A stretch of 64,000 bases of DNA from contig NZ_CP114035.2 in assembly GCF_026898135.2 (NCBI RefSeq), positions 2,521,501 through 2,585,500 on the forward strand, given 5' to 3'. Each line of letters begins with the position of its first letter. Position 1 is the first letter of the stretch. The position numbers were made by a program, and so were the translations under genes. Below are positions 51,965 to 60,650 of this stretch, piece after piece. The DNA comes from Pseudomonas fortuita. GTDB taxonomy: Bacteria; Pseudomonadota; Gammaproteobacteria; Pseudomonadales; Pseudomonadaceae. The notes below the pieces were generated by a model. It was not told where the DNA came from. It made no database searches and saw only the letters and a list, made by a program, of their open reading frames with translations.

Positions 51965-52492
51965 ATGGCGCACCGCGCTCGTTGGGCTTGCCTTTGTCTG
52001 CTACTGGCTACCTTTTCAGCGGTGGCGGGCTGGAGGGCGGAGCTGCCTGGGGCGCAACGGCTTGGGAGTGGTGAGTTCACCTGGTTTGGTCTGCGTCTGT
52101 ATACAGCCCAATTATGGACTTCAGGGCCAGTTCATGACTGGAACCAGCCCTTCGCCCTTGAGCTCCTCTACCACCGTTCGTTGTCCAGGGACACCTTGGT
52201 ACAGGCCAGCCTCGAGGAAATGCGCCGCCTCAACGGTGGCAGCATAACGCCGCAACAACGTACGGCCTGGACCCGTGGGATTGAAGAGGCATTTGTGGAC
52301 GTGCGCCCCGGCATGCGCATTACCGGCTTGTACCTGCCGGGGCAGGGCTGCCGCTTTTACGTCGACGATAAATTCAGCCGTGAAATCGCCGACCCGGTCT
52401 TTGCCAGGGCGTTTTTTGCCATCTGGCTCGACCCCGGAGCCCGGGATACACAACTGCGCCAGCGCCTGCTTGGGCAGGCTGGCAACGACTGA
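51965..52492 (+). CDS. Chalcone-isomerase-like secreted protein
   Basis: A 175-residue exported protein of the chalcone-isomerase-like family found beside light-induced lipid genes. Signal peptide WACLCLLLATFSAVAG, then GEFTWFGLRLYTAQLW, LLYHRSLSRDTLVQASLEEM and GLYLPGQGCRFYVDDK. GAGG lies 5 bases before the ATG at 51965. First gene of the photolyase operon. Probably binds a lipid; the function is unknown. Confidence 0.82.
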   Translation: MAHRARWACLCLLLATFSAVAGWRAELPGAQRLGSGEFTWFGLRLYTAQLWTSGPVHDWNQPFALELLYHRSLSRDTLVQASLEEMRRLNGGSITPQQRTAWTRGIEEAFVDVRPGMRITGLYLPGQGCRFYVDDKFSREIADPVFARAFFAIWLDPGARDTQLRQRLLGQAGND

Positions 52493-52497
52493 GGGAC

Positions 52498-53040
52498 ATG
52501 AACATGTACAAAGTGCTGTTGCTGGTTTCCTGCCTGCTTCTGGGCAGCTGTGGCAATGTTGGTGTCGAGCACTATGCCCAGGAGCAACCGAAACTGGACC
52601 TGGCTGCATTCTTCTCGCGACCAGTGCAGGCCTGGGGCATGTTCCAGAAGCGTTCCGGGGAAGTGGTCAAGCGCTTCCACGTGCGTATCGACAGCCGCCG
52701 CGAAGGTGAGCGGCTGATCCTCGACGAACATTTTCTCTACAGCGATGGCACTCGCCAGCAGCGTACCTGGACACTGGTGCCAGACGGCCCTGGCCGCTGG
52801 CGCGGTACCGCAGGGGACGTGATCGGCGAGGCGCGCGGCGAAGTGGCGGGTAACGCGCTGCGCTGGCGGTACCAGCTGGACTTGCCAGTTGACGGGCGGC
52901 ATTGGCAGGTAGACCTGGACGACTGGATGTACCTCATGGATGACGACACCCTGATCAACCGTTCAAGCATGAGCAAGCTGGGCGTTGAAATCGGCCAGAT
53001 CACCCTGTTCTTCCGCCGCCTGCCAGAGGGCACACCATGA
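52498..53040 (+). CDS. DUF3833 lipoprotein
   Basis: A 180-residue lipoprotein: signal with lipobox LLLGSCGN, then DLAAFFSRPVQAWGMFQKRS and WRYQLDLPVDGRHWQVDLDDW, the DUF3833 pattern. It should sit in the outer membrane or its inner face. Starts 5 bases after the previous gene and overlaps the next by 4. Confidence 0.85.
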   Translation: MNMYKVLLLVSCLLLGSCGNVGVEHYAQEQPKLDLAAFFSRPVQAWGMFQKRSGEVVKRFHVRIDSRREGERLILDEHFLYSDGTRQQRTWTLVPDGPGRWRGTAGDVIGEARGEVAGNALRWRYQLDLPVDGRHWQVDLDDWMYLMDDDTLINRSSMSKLGVEIGQITLFFRRLPEGTP

Positions 53041-53342
53041 ACCTGATCGCGCTTACCCAGCTGGTTTCGACCGGCGAAGCAAAGGAACTTGAACTGCTGT
53101 CGCTGGAAGGTGGCTTCTACCTCCTGCGCGCCTTGACCGACGCCGGCCCCGTGACATTGAGCGATGCCCATGGGCAGCCCGTTCGCGTGCGCTCCACTAC
53201 CGAGCTGCGGCAGCTGTTGGCCGACCTGCCACCCGTGCCTTGCATGTTGGTACAGCAGGTGGTGCATGATGAGATGTGCGGGCAACGTGACGGCCCCATT
53301 GCGCCGCTGCGCGTACCGGTAACGCTCACCAGCCAGTGGTAG
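53037..53342 (+). CDS. Small cytosolic DUF6482-type protein
   Basis: A 101-residue protein (MNLIALTQLVSTGEAKELEL; GGFYLLRALTDAGPVTLSDA; RSTTELRQLLADLPPVPCML) of a small family seen in pseudomonad light and stress operons. ATGA overlap with the lipoprotein gene. The function is unknown. Confidence 0.75.
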   Translation: MNLIALTQLVSTGEAKELELLSLEGGFYLLRALTDAGPVTLSDAHGQPVRVRSTTELRQLLADLPPVPCMLVQQVVHDEMCGQRDGPIAPLRVPVTLTSQW

Positions 53343-53350
53343 CCTGAACG

Positions 53351-54874
53351 ATGCGCCTGGGCCTTGTGCTGGGTGACCAGCTGTCGTTCGACCTGGCCAG
53401 CCTGGCTGCCCTTGATCCCGCCCGCGATGCTGTTCTGATGGCGGAAGTGGAGGGTGAGGCCCGCTACGTGCCGCATCATCCGCTCAAGATCGTGCTCATC
53501 TTCAGCGCCATGCGGCACTTTGCCCAGGCCCTGCGTGAACGGGGTTGGCAGGTGCAGTATGTCGAGCTCGATGCTGACGGCAACAGCGGCAGCATCGTGG
53601 GCGAATTGCAGCGCTGGCAACAGGCACTGGGCGCCACGCACGTTCACCTGACCGAGTGCGGGGAGTGGCGCCTGGAGCAGGCTTTGCGTGATGCCGCATT
53701 GCCCCTCGTGTGGCATCGCGACACGCGTTTTCTGTGCTCCCGCGAAGCCTTTGCGCGCTGGGCCCATGAGCGTCGTCAGCTGCGTATGGAGCACTTCTAC
53801 CGTGGCATGCGCAAGCGAACCGGCCTGCTGATGGAGGCCGACGGCCCTGCAGGTGGGGCCTGGAATTTTGACGGTGACAACCGCAAGCCATTACCTCGCC
53901 AGTTGCGTGGGCCGTTCGCTGCGCATTTTGCGCAGGACGGGATCACGGCAGCGGTGGTCGCCCTGGTACGTCGGCGCTTCAGCGACCACTACGGGGACAT
54001 CGACGGCTTTGACTACCCCGTGACCCATGCCGAGGCACAGCAGCTGTGGCAGCACTTTCTGGATTTTGGCCTGGCGGCTTTCGGCGACTACCAGGATGCA
54101 ATGGCCGAGGGCGAGCCGTACCTGTTCCATGCGCGCATCAGTGCGGCGCTCAACATTGGGCTTCTGGATGTGCGATGTCTGTGTGAGGAGGTCGACAAGG
54201 CCTGGCGCGAGGGGCGGGTGCCGCTTAATGCAGCTGAAGGCTTCATTCGCCAGTTGATCGGCTGGCGCGAGTATGTGCACGGTATCTACTGGCTGCGCAT
54301 GCCGGAGTATGCCGGGCTCAATCACCTGGGCAACGACCGAGCGTTACCTGAATTCTATTGGACCGGGCGCACCCGCATGCGCTGCATGGAGCAAGCCATC
54401 GGGCAGACCCTGCGGTTGGGCTACGCGCACCATATCCAGCGGCTGATGGTGACCGGCAACTTCGCCTTGCTGGCCGGTATCTTACCCACCGCGATTTGCG
54501 AGTGGTACCTGGCGGTTTACATGGATGCCTTCGACTGGGTCGAGCTGCCCAACACGCTTGGCATGGTGATGCACGCCGACGGCGGCTACCTGGGGTCCAA
54601 GCCGTACTGCGCCAGTGGTCGTTACATTCAGCGCATGTCCGATCATTGCAAGGCTTGCAGTTACAAGGTCGATCATGTCAGTGAGAACGATGCCTGCCCG
54701 TTCAATGCCCTGTACTGGCATTTTCTCATCCGCCATCGTCCGCTGCTGTCGACGAACCCGCGTTTGACCCTGGTCTATCGCAGCCTTGATGGTATGACGG
54801 CTAGCCGGCGCGACGCCGTGTGGCAGCGTGGCCAGGCGCTGTTGGCGCGGCTCGATGCGCAGCAGCCGCTATGA
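53351..54874 (+). CDS. phrB: FeS-type (6-4) photolyase / cryptochrome (CryB/PhrB family)
   Basis: A 507-residue FeS-BCP protein: [19 protein letters not shown] (N-terminal antenna domain), then the FAD domain ([50 protein letters not shown]). The four cluster cysteines are in [17 protein letters not shown] and [10 protein letters not shown]. It repairs (6-4) photoproducts or acts as a light sensor. Starts 8 bases after the previous gene. The operon has a LitR-type operator upstream. Confidence 0.93.
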   Translation: MRLGLVLGDQLSFDLASLAALDPARDAVLMAEVEGEARYVPHHPLKIVLIFSAMRHFAQALRERGWQVQYVELDADGNSGSIVGELQRWQQALGATHVHLTECGEWRLEQALRDAALPLVWHRDTRFLCSREAFARWAHERRQLRMEHFYRGMRKRTGLLMEADGPAGGAWNFDGDNRKPLPRQLRGPFAAHFAQDGITAAVVALVRRRFSDHYGDIDGFDYPVTHAEAQQLWQHFLDFGLAAFGDYQDAMAEGEPYLFHARISAALNIGLLDVRCLCEEVDKAWREGRVPLNAAEGFIRQLIGWREYVHGIYWLRMPEYAGLNHLGNDRALPEFYWTGRTRMRCMEQAIGQTLRLGYAHHIQRLMVTGNFALLAGILPTAICEWYLAVYMDAFDWVELPNTLGMVMHADGGYLGSKPYCASGRYIQRMSDHCKACSYKVDHVSENDACPFNALYWHFLIRHRPLLSTNPRLTLVYRSLDGMTASRRDAVWQRGQALLARLDAQQPL

Positions 54875-55053
54875 AAAAGAGCCTTTTGCCCAGCAAGGTC
54901 TGCGTGGTGTGTGGTCGGCCGTTCAACTGGCGCAAGCGCTGGGCTCGCTGTTGGGAGCAGGTGCGCTATTGCTCCGAGCGATGCCGCAGGTCAGCGCCGC
55001 GCCGCGAGGCGCGCGAGCAGGGGCAGGGCCAAGGCCCAGATCGGCATCAGTAG
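54871..55053 (+). CDS. DUF2256 zinc-knuckle protein
   Basis: A 60-residue protein with [20 protein letters not shown] and [10 protein letters not shown], the DUF2256 pattern, encoded behind photolyases in many genomes. ATGA overlap with phrB. Its last 63 bases overlap the C-terminal codons of the DUF2878 gene on the opposite strand. Confidence 0.82.
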   Translation: MKKSLLPSKVCVVCGRPFNWRKRWARCWEQVRYCSERCRRSAPRREAREQGQGQGPDRHQ

Positions 55054-55479
55054 CAGGCCGGTTTGCAGCGCGCCAAATGGCAGGGCGACATCCGCAAATC
55101 TTGCACCGCCTACATAGGCCAGTGGGCCACCCAATGCGCCCAGCAGCGCACCGAGCTGCCAGCGCCTGCCGGCCCATGCCAGGCTGTGGCGCATGCCGCT
55201 GGCCAGCACCAGCCACAGCAGCGCCAGCCACAGTGGCAGCGGCCAGGCGTCGAAACCGAACACGCCCAGCGCCCCCAGCGCGCTGTCGAGTACACACCCG
55301 GCCAAGGAGACGCGCAACAGCGCCTTGACCTCGGCGTTGACGTCCGGGCAGAGGCGCAGGTGCACCACCACACCTGCAATCACCAGCAGCAATAGCCACG
55401 GGCGTTCGGCGCCCAGCACGCAGATCCACCAGCCAGCCTGTAACCAGACGGCATTGGCGACCAGCCAGCGCCCGGGCAT
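54991..55479 (-). CDS. DUF2878 membrane protein
   Basis: A 162-residue membrane protein with about five helices ([67 protein letters not shown]). DUF2878 genes often close the cfa/DUF1365 light-response operon. Its start shares one base with the cfa stop (TGATG). Confidence 0.85.
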   Translation of the reverse strand: MPGRWLVANAVWLQAGWWICVLGAERPWLLLLVIAGVVVHLRLCPDVNAEVKALLRVSLAGCVLDSALGALGVFGFDAWPLPLWLALLWLVLASGMRHSLAWAGRRWQLGALLGALGGPLAYVGGARFADVALPFGALQTGLLLMPIWALALPLLARLAARR

Positions 55480-56741
55480 CAGGCACCGTCAGGCAAGGGG
55501 GCGCGCCGAGCCAGTGGCGCTGCCCACAGCAGGTGCGCAACGCCGATAGTGCGCTCCTCGAAACCGCCCTGGCAGTAACACAGGTAGAACTCCCACAGGC
55601 GCTGGAACATGTCGTCGTAGCCCAGGTCCATCAGTGCTGTGCGCGCCTGGCGCAGGTTTTCACGCCAGTGCTGCAGGGTGAGGGCATAGTCCTGGCCGAA
55701 ATCCTCCATGTGCACCAGGTTGAGTGCGGTGTGGCGGCTGGCGGTGTCCAGCAACACGCTGAGCGAAGGCAGGGCGCCACCTGGGAAAATATAGCGTTGG
55801 ATGAAGTCGACCGAGCGCCGTGCCTGGGCGTAGCGCTGGTCGCGGATGGTGATCGCCTGCAGCAGCATCAGGCCGTCGGGCTTGAGGAGCGAGGCACACT
55901 GGCGGAAATACACAGGCAGGTAACGATGGCCGACTGCCTCGATCATTTCGATCGAAACCAGTTTGTCGAAGGTGCCTTGCAGGTCGCGGTAGTCTTCGCG
56001 CAGCACCTTCACGCGCGCGTTCAGCCCCAGGGCCTGAACGCGCGCCAGGGTATGGCTGTACTGTGCCTCGGAGATTGTTGTGGTAGTGACCCTGCAGCCG
56101 TAACGGGTGGCCGCGTGGATTGCCAGGCTGCCCCAGCCGCTGCCGATTTCCAGCAGGTGATCGTCGGGGTGCAGTTCAAGCTTCTGGCAGATGCGCTCCA
56201 GCTTGTGCAACTGGGCTTGCTCCAGTGTTTGCCCAGCATGTTGGAATTGGGCCGCCGAATACATCATGGTGGGGTCCAGCAGCCGCTCGAACAGGGCATT
56301 GCCCAAATCGTAATGGGCGAGGATATTGCGCCGGGCACCGCGTTTGTTGTTGCGGTTGAGCCGGTGCAGAAGCCGCAGGGCAGGGCGGCCGAAACGGGCC
56401 AGGCCACCCTCGAGCGCGTCGAGCACCTCAAGGTTGGCGACAAACAGGCGGGTCACCAGCGCCAGGTCGGGGCTTCGCCAATAGCCGTGGATGTAGGCCT
56501 CGCCAGCACCGATCGAACCATTGCCGGCGATCAGGCTCCAGGAGGCGTCATCGAGGATCTCCACCTCGGCCTGCAACGGGCTGTCGACATCACCGAAACT
56601 CCACTGCTGCCCGTGGCTGAGCAGGCGCAGGTGGCCGTGGCGCAGCTTGCCCAGCTGGGCGAGCACGGCGCTTCGTGCCAGCCCGCCGAGCAAGGGGGCA
56701 AGGCCTGCGAACTTGCTAACGCTCAGTGTGGGATTTGACAT
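55479..56741 (-). CDS. cfa: Cyclopropane-fatty-acyl-phospholipid synthase
   Basis: A 420-residue SAM-dependent lipid methyltransferase. Family signatures AHYDLGNALFERLLDPTMMY, EIGSGWGSLAIHAATRYGC and SIEMIEAVGHRYLPVYF are present; FPGGALPSLSVL follows. It adds a methylene (or methyl) group to unsaturated phospholipid acyl chains. The ATG at 56741 was chosen (GAGG upstream). The DUF1365 frame overlaps it by 26 bases. Known pseudomonads carry a second stationary-phase cfa; this one is in the light regulon. Confidence 0.9.
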   Translation of the reverse strand: MSNPTLSVSKFAGLAPLLGGLARSAVLAQLGKLRHGHLRLLSHGQQWSFGDVDSPLQAEVEILDDASWSLIAGNGSIGAGEAYIHGYWRSPDLALVTRLFVANLEVLDALEGGLARFGRPALRLLHRLNRNNKRGARRNILAHYDLGNALFERLLDPTMMYSAAQFQHAGQTLEQAQLHKLERICQKLELHPDDHLLEIGSGWGSLAIHAATRYGCRVTTTTISEAQYSHTLARVQALGLNARVKVLREDYRDLQGTFDKLVSIEMIEAVGHRYLPVYFRQCASLLKPDGLMLLQAITIRDQRYAQARRSVDFIQRYIFPGGALPSLSVLLDTASRHTALNLVHMEDFGQDYALTLQHWRENLRQARTALMDLGYDDMFQRLWEFYLCYCQGGFEERTIGVAHLLWAAPLARRAPLPDGA

Positions 56742-57525
56742 CTTCAGGATCCTCGCAAGGTTGGCCGAGCGCCAGGTCATTCTGGCGGGTGGTGTGGTCA
56801 TGCACGGGGGTGCGTTTGAGTAACAGGCGTAGCGCTTGCCAGTAGATGGCCGAGACAGTGCGCAGGCTCATCCATGGGAAGGTCATGACATACCGGCGTA
56901 GCGCGGTTCCATCCAGTGGCTGACGGTGCAGGGCGAGGTCGGCCTCGAACACCTTGCGGCCGTCTTGCCAGTTCTGCATGTGGATGCGTACATGGTCCGC
57001 GCTCAGGAAAAAGCGCAGGTGATAGTCCATGTCCAACGGCATGAACGGTGAAACATGGAAGGCCTTGGCCACGGTGAACCGCTTGGCAAGGTCTTCTTGC
57101 ACCGGCAGGACGTAATGAAAACGCTCACGCCACGGGGTGTTGCGCACCTCCATCAGGATTGCCGTCAGGCAGCCGTCGCGGTCGTGGCAGAAATAGAAGC
57201 TCACCGGGTTGAACGACAGCCCCCAGCAACGCAGTTGCGTGAGCAGCCGTACCGGGCCTTCGGGCATATGCCCAGTGGCCTGACACACCAGCAAGCGTGC
57301 GGCCTGTGCCAGGGTTTCACCGTGGCGGGTCTGGGCTGGCAGGTAGTCGGTCTCGCGCCAGCACAGCGGCGCGAGGCGCCAGCGCCCAAGCCAGCGTGAC
57401 AGGCCCATCAACCAGGCTTGTTCGTCCAGGTCCAGGTAGAACATGCCAATCCGGTAGCGGAAAGCATGCAGCCGCGGCGTCAGCCGACGGTGGCTGATCC
57501 AGCCCAGGCAAAGGCTGCTGTTCAC
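56716..57525 (-). CDS. DUF1365 protein (cfa-associated)
   Basis: A 269-residue DUF1365 protein: SSLCLGWISHRRLTPRLHAF, GLSFNPVSFYFCHDRDG, FHVSPFMPLDMDYHLRFFLS. Always found near cfa-like and FAD-dependent oxidase genes; proposed to act in synthesis of modified fatty acids. It overlaps both neighbours. Confidence 0.87.
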   Translation of the reverse strand: MNSSLCLGWISHRRLTPRLHAFRYRIGMFYLDLDEQAWLMGLSRWLGRWRLAPLCWRETDYLPAQTRHGETLAQAARLLVCQATGHMPEGPVRLLTQLRCWGLSFNPVSFYFCHDRDGCLTAILMEVRNTPWRERFHYVLPVQEDLAKRFTVAKAFHVSPFMPLDMDYHLRFFLSADHVRIHMQNWQDGRKVFEADLALHRQPLDGTALRRYVMTFPWMSLRTVSAIYWQALRLLLKRTPVHDHTTRQNDLALGQPCEDPEDVKSHTER

Positions 57526-58769
57526 AATTGCTCTCCGAAATGCGCAGCCACTTTCAGCGCGCTGACCACCCCGTCCTCATGAAAGCCGTTGCCCCAATAG
57601 GCACCACAGAAGTAACTGTGCTGCTGGCCCTGTAGTTGTGCCTGGCATGCCTGTGCGGCGGATGCGGCAATGCTGTACTGCGGATGGGCATACTGGAAGC
57701 GCGCGATCACCTGCGCCGGGTCTATCAATGCGGTCTGGTTGAGGCTTACGCAGAAGGTGGTCGGTGCCTGGATACCTTGCAGGATGTTCATGTTGTAGGT
57801 CAGCGCGGCGGGCGCTTGCTCTGGGCCGCCCAGGCGGTAGTTCCAGCTGGCCCAGGCGCTCTTGCGGCGTGGCAGCAGGCGGGTATCGGTGTGCAGCACC
57901 ACATCGTTGCTGGCGTAGCCGATGGCGCCGAGTACCGCACGCTCCTGCATGGTTGGGGTTTCCAACAGGGCCAGAGCCTGGTCGCTGTGGCAGGCGAACA
58001 CCACATTGTCGAAGCGTTCGCTGCCGGCCGCGCTCACCAGCGTCACGCCTCCCTCATCGCGGCTGACCCGGGATACCTTGCAGCTGAGCCGTATGCGTTC
58101 AGCAAACGGTCGGCACAGCGGCGCGACATAGCTGCGTGAACCGCCTTCAATTACCCGCCACTGTGGACGTTGGTTGACCGACAGCAAGCCGTGGTTGCGA
58201 CAGAAGCGCACGAAGAACTCAAGCGGGAAGTACAGCATGTCTGCCCGCGACATCGACCAGATCGCCGACCCCATCGGCACGATGTAGTGGTCGATGAAGC
58301 GTTGCCCGTAGCGCTGTGTCTGAAGGTAGGCGCCCAGGGTGGTGTCTGCATCGATGCGCTGGTTGTCCAGGTCGGCCAGCGCCTGGCGGTTGAAGCGCAG
58401 AATATCCCGTATCATGCCCCAGAAACCTGGGGAAACCAGGTTACGGCGTTGGGCAAACAGTGTGTTCAGATCGTGACCGTTGTATTCCAGCCCAGTGATC
58501 GGATCGTGCACGGAAAAACTCATTTCGGTCGGCTGTGAGGTGACCTTGAGCCGGTCAAGCAAGCGTATGAAGTTGGGGTAGGTCCAGTCGTTGAACACGA
58601 TGAAGCCGGTATCTATTGCATGGCGCTGGCCCTTCCAGACCACATCGAGGGTATGCGTGTGCCCTCCGATCCATTGCTCGGCTTCGAAAACCGTTACTTC
58701 GTGCTTGCGTGACAGCAGATGGGCGCAGGTCAGCCCCGCGATGCCACTGCCGATGATTGCGATACGCAT
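57522..58769 (-). CDS. FAD-dependent amine-oxidase-like / fatty-acid-modifying flavoprotein
   Basis: A 415-residue flavoprotein with N-terminal MRIAIIGSGIAGLTCAHLLS, WIGGHTHTLDV and GVVSALKVAAHFGEQL at the C-terminus. This family (predicted NAD/FAD-binding, COG2907-like) is paired with DUF1365 and cfa; a relative in Rhodobacter is tied to furan fatty acid synthesis. Overlaps DUF1365 by 4 bases. Confidence 0.85.
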   Translation of the reverse strand: MRIAIIGSGIAGLTCAHLLSRKHEVTVFEAEQWIGGHTHTLDVVWKGQRHAIDTGFIVFNDWTYPNFIRLLDRLKVTSQPTEMSFSVHDPITGLEYNGHDLNTLFAQRRNLVSPGFWGMIRDILRFNRQALADLDNQRIDADTTLGAYLQTQRYGQRFIDHYIVPMGSAIWSMSRADMLYFPLEFFVRFCRNHGLLSVNQRPQWRVIEGGSRSYVAPLCRPFAERIRLSCKVSRVSRDEGGVTLVSAAGSERFDNVVFACHSDQALALLETPTMQERAVLGAIGYASNDVVLHTDTRLLPRRKSAWASWNYRLGGPEQAPAALTYNMNILQGIQAPTTFCVSLNQTALIDPAQVIARFQYAHPQYSIAASAAQACQAQLQGQQHSYFCGAYWGNGFHEDGVVSALKVAAHFGEQL

Positions 58770-58775
58770 GGATCA

Positions 58776-59528
58776 TCATTCCTGTTCATGACGGGCGAGG
58801 CGTTGGCCGAGTGCCAAGCGCAGGCGCGCGGGTAACGCCCCTGCCAGGCGCAATACCAGGGTGAAAAGACCGGGGAAGTTGATTTCCAGAGGCTGCCGGG
58901 GCAGGCGCGTGGCGATATGCCGCGCGGCGCGCTGTGCAGTCCACAGCTGCGGCATGGGGAAATCGTTGCGACGTGTCAGTGGCGTGTCGACGAAGCCAGG
59001 GCTGACCAAGGTGACCGCGATCCCCTCGCGAGCCAGGTCGATTCGCTGTGACTCCACCAGGTAGCGCACCGCAGCCTTGGACGCACCGTAGGCGCCGGCG
59101 CGGGGCAGGGCCAGCCAGGTCACCGAACTGCCCATTACCACCAGGTGGGGGCGCTGGCCGGTGCGAAGCAAGGGCACGGCCGCCGCCAGGCAGTAGCTGA
59201 CACCCAGCAGGTTTGTGCGCATTACACGCTCAACCAACGCAGGATCGAAGTGGCCCGGCTCCAGGTATTCGCACGTACCGGCATTGAGAATGGCCATGTC
59301 CAGCCCACCCCAGGCTTGCTCGATCCGCTCGGCGATCGCGGCGACCTGCTCCGGGTTGTCAAGATCGCCGATGGCCAGTAATACCTGCCCCGGAAACTGT
59401 TCGGCCAGAGGGGCAAGGCGATCGGCATGACGCCCGCCCAAGGCAACCTGGTGGCCTTGCTCCAGAAGGATGTGGGCGAGTGCGGCACCGATACCGCTGC
59501 TTGCGCCGGTCAACCAGCAGCGGCTCAT
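58776..59528 (-). CDS. SDR oxidoreductase of the cfa operon
   Basis: A 250-residue SDR: LTGASSGIGAALAHIL, NAGTCEY, the Ser of MGSSVTWLALP and YGASKAAVRYL. The start at ATG 59528 overlaps the preceding gene (ATGA). The conserved position in light-response cfa operons implies a lipid-related substrate. Confidence 0.86.
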   Translation of the reverse strand: MSRCWLTGASSGIGAALAHILLEQGHQVALGGRHADRLAPLAEQFPGQVLLAIGDLDNPEQVAAIAERIEQAWGGLDMAILNAGTCEYLEPGHFDPALVERVMRTNLLGVSYCLAAAVPLLRTGQRPHLVVMGSSVTWLALPRAGAYGASKAAVRYLVESQRIDLAREGIAVTLVSPGFVDTPLTRRNDFPMPQLWTAQRAARHIATRLPRQPLEINFPGLFTLVLRLAGALPARLRLALGQRLARHEQE

Positions 59529-59947
59529 GCCAGCCTGCCTTTGAGCCAGCGGATTGCACCACCCATGAGGGGGAGGTGTTCGTAAAGCAGGGCACCGGCG
59601 TCGAAATAGTCCTGGTGAAAATGCACGCGGTCGCGCCAATGCAGGCAGCTACACCCCTGCAACGTGATCGGTTGACCCCTGGCCAGGCGTGGGTGGCAAA
59701 ACTGCAGTGTCCAGCGCAGGTAGCCCTGCCCGGGCCTTACCTCGTCGGCGCTGGTGATGGCATAGCGGATATCCCTGGCGTTGGCATACAACTGCTCGAA
59801 ATAGGCGCGCAGGGCCTGCAGCCCCTGTATGTGATGCAGTGGGTCACGAAAGGTGACATCTTCGCTGTACAGTTCTTCCAGTGTGTCGAGGTTAGCCCCA
59901 TCGAGGCTGGCGAAGCGCTCGGCGAATTGCTGTAGGTATGCTGACAT
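59525..59947 (-). CDS. SnoaL-like / NTF2-fold protein, first gene of the cfa operon
   Basis: A 140-residue protein with an NTF2-like fold: RFASLDGANLDTLEELYSED, FRDPLHHIQGLQALRAYFEQ, WRDRVHFHQDYFDAGALLYE. Possibly a lipid-isomerase or binding protein. Preceded by the LitR-type palindrome at 59966-59991. Confidence 0.83.
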   Translation of the reverse strand: MSAYLQQFAERFASLDGANLDTLEELYSEDVTFRDPLHHIQGLQALRAYFEQLYANARDIRYAITSADEVRPGQGYLRWTLQFCHPRLARGQPITLQGCSCLHWRDRVHFHQDYFDAGALLYEHLPLMGGAIRWLKGRLA

Positions 59948-59965
59948 GCTGGGCTCCAGGCAATC

Positions 59966-59991
59966 CTGTACAAAATGGGTTTGTTGTACAG
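59966..59991. promoter_or_regulatory. LitR-type operator upstream of the cfa operon
   Basis: CTGTACAA (59966-59973), 10-base spacer, TTGTACAG (59984-59991), the same palindrome and spacing as at 51915. It is 19 bp before the SnoaL-like gene start. Confidence 0.75.
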
Positions 59992-60016
59992 GTATAGCTG
60001 AAACTCAAGCATTAAT

Positions 60017-60042
60017 CTATACAGCTAGAAAATCTTGTACAG
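60017..60042. promoter_or_regulatory. Second, degenerate LitR-type site near the LOV gene
   Basis: CTATACAG (60017-60024), 10 bases, TTGTACAG (60035-60042): one intact half, one degenerate half, with the same 26-bp frame. It lies just after the LOV gene's stop (60050). Confidence 0.45.
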
Positions 60043-60049
60043 GTTTTTG

Positions 60050-60496
60050 TCAGCCCTCGGTCTGGCCCAGTTGCCCGCGTAGTTCAGCCACTTCAGCCTC
60101 CAGCTCGCGTACCTTTTCTTCGGCGAATATCTGCGCTGTGACGTCACGCTGAATGCCGATGTAGTACGTCAGCTGGTCCGCTTCGTTGTACACGGGCGTG
60201 ATGGACAACTCATTCCAGAACAGGCTCCCGTCCTTGCGGTAGTTGCGCAGCACCTGGCAGCAGGGGCGGCCTTCACGGATCGCCTCGCGGATGTTTGCCA
60301 GTCCTTCCTGGTCATGGTCCTCGCCCTGAAGAAAACGGCAGTCCTGATAGAGGATATCGTCGGCGCGATAGCCCGTGAGGCGCTCGAAAGCGGGGTTGAC
60401 GTAAATCAGGATGCTTTCAGTGCCTTCCTGCTCGGCGACGACGATGCCATCGTTGGAATGCTCGACCATCAGTTGCAGGAGTTTCGCGGTGATCAT
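60050..60496 (-). CDS. Short LOV photoreceptor protein (PpSB-LOV type)
   Basis: A 148-residue blue-light sensor consisting of a LOV domain with short helical caps: NPAFERLTGYRADDILYQDC with photoactive Cys53 in QDCRFLQGED, NYRKDGSLFWNELSITPVY, and a C-terminal coiled coil EEKVRELEAEVAELRGQLG. P. putida KT2440 has two such proteins (PpSB1/PpSB2), one of which works with class II LitR. The ATG at 60496 is preceded by AGGTGG. Confidence 0.93.
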   Translation of the reverse strand: MITAKLLQLMVEHSNDGIVVAEQEGTESILIYVNPAFERLTGYRADDILYQDCRFLQGEDHDQEGLANIREAIREGRPCCQVLRNYRKDGSLFWNELSITPVYNEADQLTYYIGIQRDVTAQIFAEEKVRELEAEVAELRGQLGQTEG

Positions 60497-60650
60497 AGGG
60501 CCCACCTACTGGCGTTTCATATGCGATATGCGCAGCGTAGCTTCTGTGCAGAAGGTATCGGCGCTGTTTGTTGCATGATGAACCAAGGCGGCTCGCCGCA
60601 GAAGGTGCATATGGGTTTAGAATGGCCTACCACTCGGATATCCCCTCGTT

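Noticed and set aside
55533..56738. A 401-codon open frame on the plus strand opposite cfa
   Set aside because: It lies entirely antisense to the well-supported cfa gene, has no domain-like sequence and is expected from high-GC codon bias.
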